Shown piece after piece: positions 60,671 to 64,000 of a stretch of 64,000 bases of DNA. Below the pieces are notes generated by a model that saw nothing but the letters and a program-made list of their open reading frames with translations, made no database searches and was not told the origin of the DNA. Source of the stretch: Pseudoduganella guangdongensis (GTDB taxonomy: Bacteria > Pseudomonadota > Gammaproteobacteria > Burkholderiales > Burkholderiaceae_D); the NCBI RefSeq assembly GCF_009857475.1, contig NZ_WWCJ01000010.1:62001-126000 (forward strand), read 5' to 3'. Positions within the stretch are counted from its first letter, which is position 1. Every line of letters starts with the position of its first letter. Made by a program: the position numbers and the translations under genes.

Positions 60671-61378
60671 TCATCCTTTGTTATATTGGCGCGCGCCGAA
60701 AATGGCGCTGCCCACGCGCACGATGGTCGCGCCTTCATGGATCGCCGCCCGCATATCGGCCGACATGCCCATCGACAGGGTATCGAGCGCCACGCCGTCC
60801 GCGCGCAGCCGCTCGTACAGTTCGCGCAGTACGCGGAAGGCCGCGCGCTGCTTGTCAAAATCGTCTTCCGGTTCCGGAATCGCCATCAGGCCGCGCAGCT
60901 GCAGGCGCGGCAAGGCCGCCACCGCGCGCGCCAGCGCCGCCGCGTCGCCGGGCAGCACGCCGCTCTTGCTGGCCTCCCCGCTGGTGTTGACCTGGATGCA
61001 GACCTGCAGCGGGTGCAGGCCGGCGGGACGCTGCTCCGACAGGCGCTGCGCAATCTTCTCGCGTTCAATCGTGTGCACCCAATCGAAGTTTTCCGCTATA
61101 AGACGCGTCTTGTTACTTTGGATCGGCCCGATGAAATGCCACTCCAGCGGCGTGCAGCCGCGCGCCTGCGCCACCGCGTGGATCTTCTCCACGCCTTCCT
61201 GCACATAGTTCTCGCCGAACGCGCGCTGGCCCGCCAGCACCGCCTCCAGCACGGCCTGCGCCGGGAACGTCTTGGAAACGGCCAGCAGCTGGACCGCGTT
61301 GGGCGCGCGCTGCGCTTCTTGCGAAGCAACGTTGATTGCTTCAGTAACAACTTGCAAGTTATGGGCTATTGTGGACAT
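60671..61378 (-). CDS. YggS-family pyridoxal phosphate homeostasis protein
   Basis: These proteins bind PLP and maintain vitamin B6 and amino-acid homeostasis. The 235-residue TIM-barrel protein has LLAVSKTFPA with the PLP lysine (about 34), FGENYVQEGVEKI, WHFIGPIQSNKT and LSMGMSADMRAAIHEGAT in two parts. It is next to proC, as in many bacteria, and divergent from pilT by 56 bases. Confidence 0.95.
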   Translation of the reverse strand: MSTIAHNLQVVTEAINVASQEAQRAPNAVQLLAVSKTFPAQAVLEAVLAGQRAFGENYVQEGVEKIHAVAQARGCTPLEWHFIGPIQSNKTRLIAENFDWVHTIEREKIAQRLSEQRPAGLHPLQVCIQVNTSGEASKSGVLPGDAAALARAVAALPRLQLRGLMAIPEPEDDFDKQRAAFRVLRELYERLRADGVALDTLSMGMSADMRAAIHEGATIVRVGSAIFGARQYNKG

Positions 61379-61434
61379 AATCGAATGGGACAGGGCCAAG
61401 GCTTTTGGCTATCAAAAAAGCACAGGGATTATAA

Positions 61435-62478
61435 ATGGACATTTCCGAACTACTCGCATTCTCCGTCAAGAACAAGGCATCAGACCTGCACCTGTCGGCG
61501 GGCCTGCCACCGATGATCCGCGTGCACGGCGACGTGCGCCGCATCAACCTGCCGCCGCTGGAGCACAAGGACGTGCACGGCATGATCTATGACATCATGA
61601 ACGACGGCCAGCGCAAGGCCTACGAAGAAATGCTGGAATGCGACTTCTCCTTCGCCATTCCGGGCCTGGCGCGCTTCCGCGTCAACGCCTACAACCAGGA
61701 GCGCGGCGCGGCCGCCGTGCTGCGTACCATTCCGTCCAAGATCCTGACGCTGGAAGAACTGAACGCGCCCAAGATTTTCGCCGAATTCGCCATGAAGCCG
61801 CGCGGCCTGGTGCTGGTGACCGGCCCGACCGGCTCCGGCAAATCGACCACGCTGGCGGCCATGGTCAACCACCTCAATGAGAACGAGTACGGCCACATCC
61901 TGACCATCGAGGACCCGATCGAGTTCGTGCACGAATCGAAGAAGTGCCTGATCAACCAGCGCGAAGTCGGCCCGCACACCCTGTCCTTCAACAACGCGCT
62001 GCGCTCGGCGCTGCGGGAAGACCCGGACGCGATCCTGGTGGGCGAGCTGCGCGACCTGGAAACCATCCGCCTGGCGCTGTCGGCGGCCGAGACCGGCCAC
62101 CTGGTGTTCGGCACCCTGCACACCTCGTCCGCCGCCAAGACCATCGACCGTATCATCGACGTGTTCCCGGCCGAGGAAAAGGAAATGGTGCGCGCCATGC
62201 TGTCCGAATCGCTGCAGGCCGTCATTTCGCAAACCCTGCTCAAGACCAAGGATGGCTCGGGCCGCGTGGCCGCGCATGAGATCATGATCGGCACCCCGGC
62301 CATCCGCAACCTGATCCGCGAAGCGAAGATCGCGCAGATGTATTCCGCGATCCAGACCGGCAACAACGTCGGCATGCAGACGCTGGACCAGAACCTGACG
62401 GACCTGGTCCGCCGCAACCTGATCTCGTCGGCAGCCGCGCGCTCCGCCGCCAAGATCCCCGACAATTTCCCAGGCTGA
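61435..62478 (+). CDS. pilT: Type IV pilus retraction ATPase PilT
   Basis: PilT powers retraction of type IV pili for twitching and DNA uptake. The 347-residue hexameric ATPase has Walker A GPTGSGKSTTLA, the Asp box LTIEDPIEFVHESKK, Walker B ILVGELRDLETI, the His box HLVFGTLHTSSAAKTIDR and the C-terminal AIRNLIREAKIAQM retraction motif. It is followed after nine bases by pilU. AGGG precedes the ATG. Confidence 0.97.
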   Translation: MDISELLAFSVKNKASDLHLSAGLPPMIRVHGDVRRINLPPLEHKDVHGMIYDIMNDGQRKAYEEMLECDFSFAIPGLARFRVNAYNQERGAAAVLRTIPSKILTLEELNAPKIFAEFAMKPRGLVLVTGPTGSGKSTTLAAMVNHLNENEYGHILTIEDPIEFVHESKKCLINQREVGPHTLSFNNALRSALREDPDAILVGELRDLETIRLALSAAETGHLVFGTLHTSSAAKTIDRIIDVFPAEEKEMVRAMLSESLQAVISQTLLKTKDGSGRVAAHEIMIGTPAIRNLIREAKIAQMYSAIQTGNNVGMQTLDQNLTDLVRRNLISSAAARSAAKIPDNFPG

Positions 62479-62487
62479 TCTCCCACT

Positions 62488-63624
62488 ATGGAACGCGACC
62501 AGGCATCAAAATTCATGTTCGACCTGCTGCGCCTGATGGTCAGCAAAAAAGGCTCGGACTTGTTCATCACCGCCGGCTTCCCGCCGGCCATCAAGATCGA
62601 CGGCAAAATGACGCCGGTATCGGCGCAGGCCCTGACGCCGGCCCATACCTCCGACCTGGCGCGTTCGATCATGAACGACAAGCAGACCGCATCGTTCGAG
62701 CAGACCAAGGAAGCCAACTTCGCCATCAGCCCGGGCGACCTGGGGCGCTTCCGCGTCTCGGCCTTCGTGCAAATGAGCTCGGTCGGCATGGTGCTGCGTA
62801 CCATTAACAGCACCATCCCGGAATTCGACGACCTGGGCCTGCCGCCGGTGCTGAAGGACGTGATCATGTCCAAGCGCGGCCTGGTGATCATGGTCGGCGC
62901 CACCGGCTCCGGCAAATCGACCACGCTGGCGGCCATGGTGGGCCACCGCAACGCCAACAGCTACGGCCACATCATCACCATTGAAGACCCGGTCGAATTC
63001 GTGCACCCGCACCGCAACTGCATCATCACGCAGCGCGAAGTGGGAGTCGACACCGAGGACTGGGAAATCGCGCTGAAGAACACGCTGCGCCAGGCGCCGG
63101 ACGTGATCCAGATCGGCGAGATCCGCGACCGCCAGACCATGGACCACGCGATCGCCTTCGCCGAAACCGGCCACCTGTGCCTGGCCACCCTGCACGCCAA
63201 CAGCTCCAACCAGGCGCTGGACCGTATCATCAACTTCTTCCCGGAAGAGCGCCGCCAGCAGTTGCTGATGGACTTGTCGCTCAACCTGAAGGGCATGATC
63301 TCGCAGCGCCTGATCCCGAAAAAGGACGCCAAGGGGCGCGCGGTGGCGGTGGAAATCATGCTGAATTCCCCGCTCATCGCGGACCTGATCTTCAAAGGCC
63401 AGGTGCACGAGATCAAGGAGCTGATGAAGCGCTCGCGCGAACTGGGCATGCAGACCTTCGACCAGGCCCTGTTCGACCTGTACGAGGCCGGCGCCATCAC
63501 CTACGAGGACGCGCTGCGCAATGCCGACTCGGTCAACGACCTGCGCCTGGCCATCAAGCTGGAATCGAAAGAAGCCAAGAACCGCGACCTGTCGGCCGGC
63601 ACTGAACACCTGGGGATCGTGTGA
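62488..63624 (+). CDS. pilU: Type IV pilus retraction ATPase PilU
   Basis: PilU is the PilT-dependent second retraction motor. The 378-residue protein has Walker A GATGSGKSTTLA, IEDPVEFVHPHRNC, IQIGEIRDRQTM and HLCLATLHANSSNQALDR, plus the PilU-type INFFPEERRQQLLMDLSLNLKG in part. Its stop overlaps the next ATG by TGATG. The product resembles the third paralogue at 47263-48453. Confidence 0.96.
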   Translation: MERDQASKFMFDLLRLMVSKKGSDLFITAGFPPAIKIDGKMTPVSAQALTPAHTSDLARSIMNDKQTASFEQTKEANFAISPGDLGRFRVSAFVQMSSVGMVLRTINSTIPEFDDLGLPPVLKDVIMSKRGLVIMVGATGSGKSTTLAAMVGHRNANSYGHIITIEDPVEFVHPHRNCIITQREVGVDTEDWEIALKNTLRQAPDVIQIGEIRDRQTMDHAIAFAETGHLCLATLHANSSNQALDRIINFFPEERRQQLLMDLSLNLKGMISQRLIPKKDAKGRAVAVEIMLNSPLIADLIFKGQVHEIKELMKRSRELGMQTFDQALFDLYEAGAITYEDALRNADSVNDLRLAIKLESKEAKNRDLSAGTEHLGIV

Positions 63625-64000
63625 TGACTACCGTTTACGACTTTAACGCCGACAGCCTGTCCGGCCAACCCGTCAATCTGCAGCAATACAAAGGCAAGGT
63701 GCTGCTGATCGTAAACACCGCCAGCAAATGCGGCTTCACGCCGCAGTACCAGGGCCTGGAGGCGCTGCATAAGGAGTTCGCCGGCCAGGACTTCGAAGTG
63801 CTGGGCTTCCCCTGCAACCAGTTCGGCCAGCAGGAACCGGGCGACGCCGGCGAGATCGGCGCCTTCTGCGAAAAGAACTACGGCGTCAGCTTCCCCATGT
63901 TCGCCAAGGTCGACGTCAACGGCGACGCCGCGCACCCGCTGTACAAGCACCTGAAGAAGAATGCGCCCGGCATCCTGGGCACGGAAGGCATCAAATGGAA
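63624..64000 (+). CDS. Glutathione peroxidase, N-terminal part
   Basis: The visible 125 residues have the thioredoxin-like glutathione peroxidase fold, with catalytic Cys36 in NTASKCGFTPQY replacing selenocysteine, and LGFPCNQFGQQEPG with the conserved Gln. The rest lies beyond the window. Overlap TGATG with pilU suggests co-translation. Bacterial members often use thioredoxin rather than glutathione as reductant. Confidence 0.94.
   Translation, partial: MTTVYDFNADSLSGQPVNLQQYKGKVLLIVNTASKCGFTPQYQGLEALHKEFAGQDFEVLGFPCNQFGQQEPGDAGEIGAFCEKNYGVSFPMFAKVDVNGDAAHPLYKHLKKNAPGILGTEGIKW

Overview
The window is a gene-dense, GC-rich chromosomal segment of a betaproteobacterium, most likely a member of the Oxalobacteraceae close to Massilia, Duganella or Janthinobacterium. 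This rests on the gene families and local order: mraZ at the edge of the division/cell-wall cluster; ftsY-ftsE-ftsX-rpoH with a CIRCE element; an aa3/caa3 oxidase cluster with the small DUF2909 and DUF2970 membrane proteins; a beta-type general porin; a PEP-CTERM protein; and an oxyR-ubiA pair. I see no insertion sequence, prophage, CRISPR array, tRNA or rRNA. The only structured RNA gene recognised is rnpB.

Layout. 1-545: start of the dcw cluster (rsmH edge, mraZ with its own promoter and operator). 846-8856: minus-strand block with a secreted collagenase, a LytS/LytR-type two-component system that runs directly into glpK and a PAS-AraC regulator, and a secreted alpha/beta hydrolase. 8994-12113: rnpB, a TPP-dependent enzyme, a pair of tiny membrane proteins and a small secreted protein. 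12125-18415: general porin, a B12-binding MerR regulator, ftsY, ftsEX and rpoH. 18559-21517: PEP-CTERM protein, lipoprotein and gamma-glutamyltransferase. 21518-27404: a compact P450-like gene with an ABM monooxygenase and divergent ArsR-type regulator, then an operon of signal peptidase paralogue, ABC ATPase and an ABC-permease/CPBP-protease fusion. 27446-33451: AIM24 and DUF475 genes with a divergent NhaR-like regulator, a CorC-type CBS protein, a solute-binding protein and an AI-2E-type permease.

33489-42388 is the cytochrome c oxidase locus: structural subunits II, I and III, copper delivery (Sco, Cox11), heme A synthesis (CtaA, CtaB), SURF1 and several tiny membrane proteins. 42696-48453: bioC-like, comF, trmL, an Rpn-like nuclease, DUF421, a heptose adenylyltransferase and a third PilT/PilU-type ATPase. 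48550-59813: oxyR, ubiA, DUF883, then a module of GlxA-type regulator, solute-binding protein, beta-helix lipoprotein, diheme cytochrome, TonB receptor and hybrid kinase. 59827-64000: proC, yggS, pilT, pilU and the start of a glutathione peroxidase.

Most of the window is conserved housekeeping. The parts that look least explained are the signal peptidase/ABC/CPBP operon, the compact P450 without an obvious ExxR or meander, the two-component-glpK-AraC operon, and the beta-helix/diheme cytochrome/TonB module. Gene products were assigned by reading motifs and overall architecture; no database search was possible.
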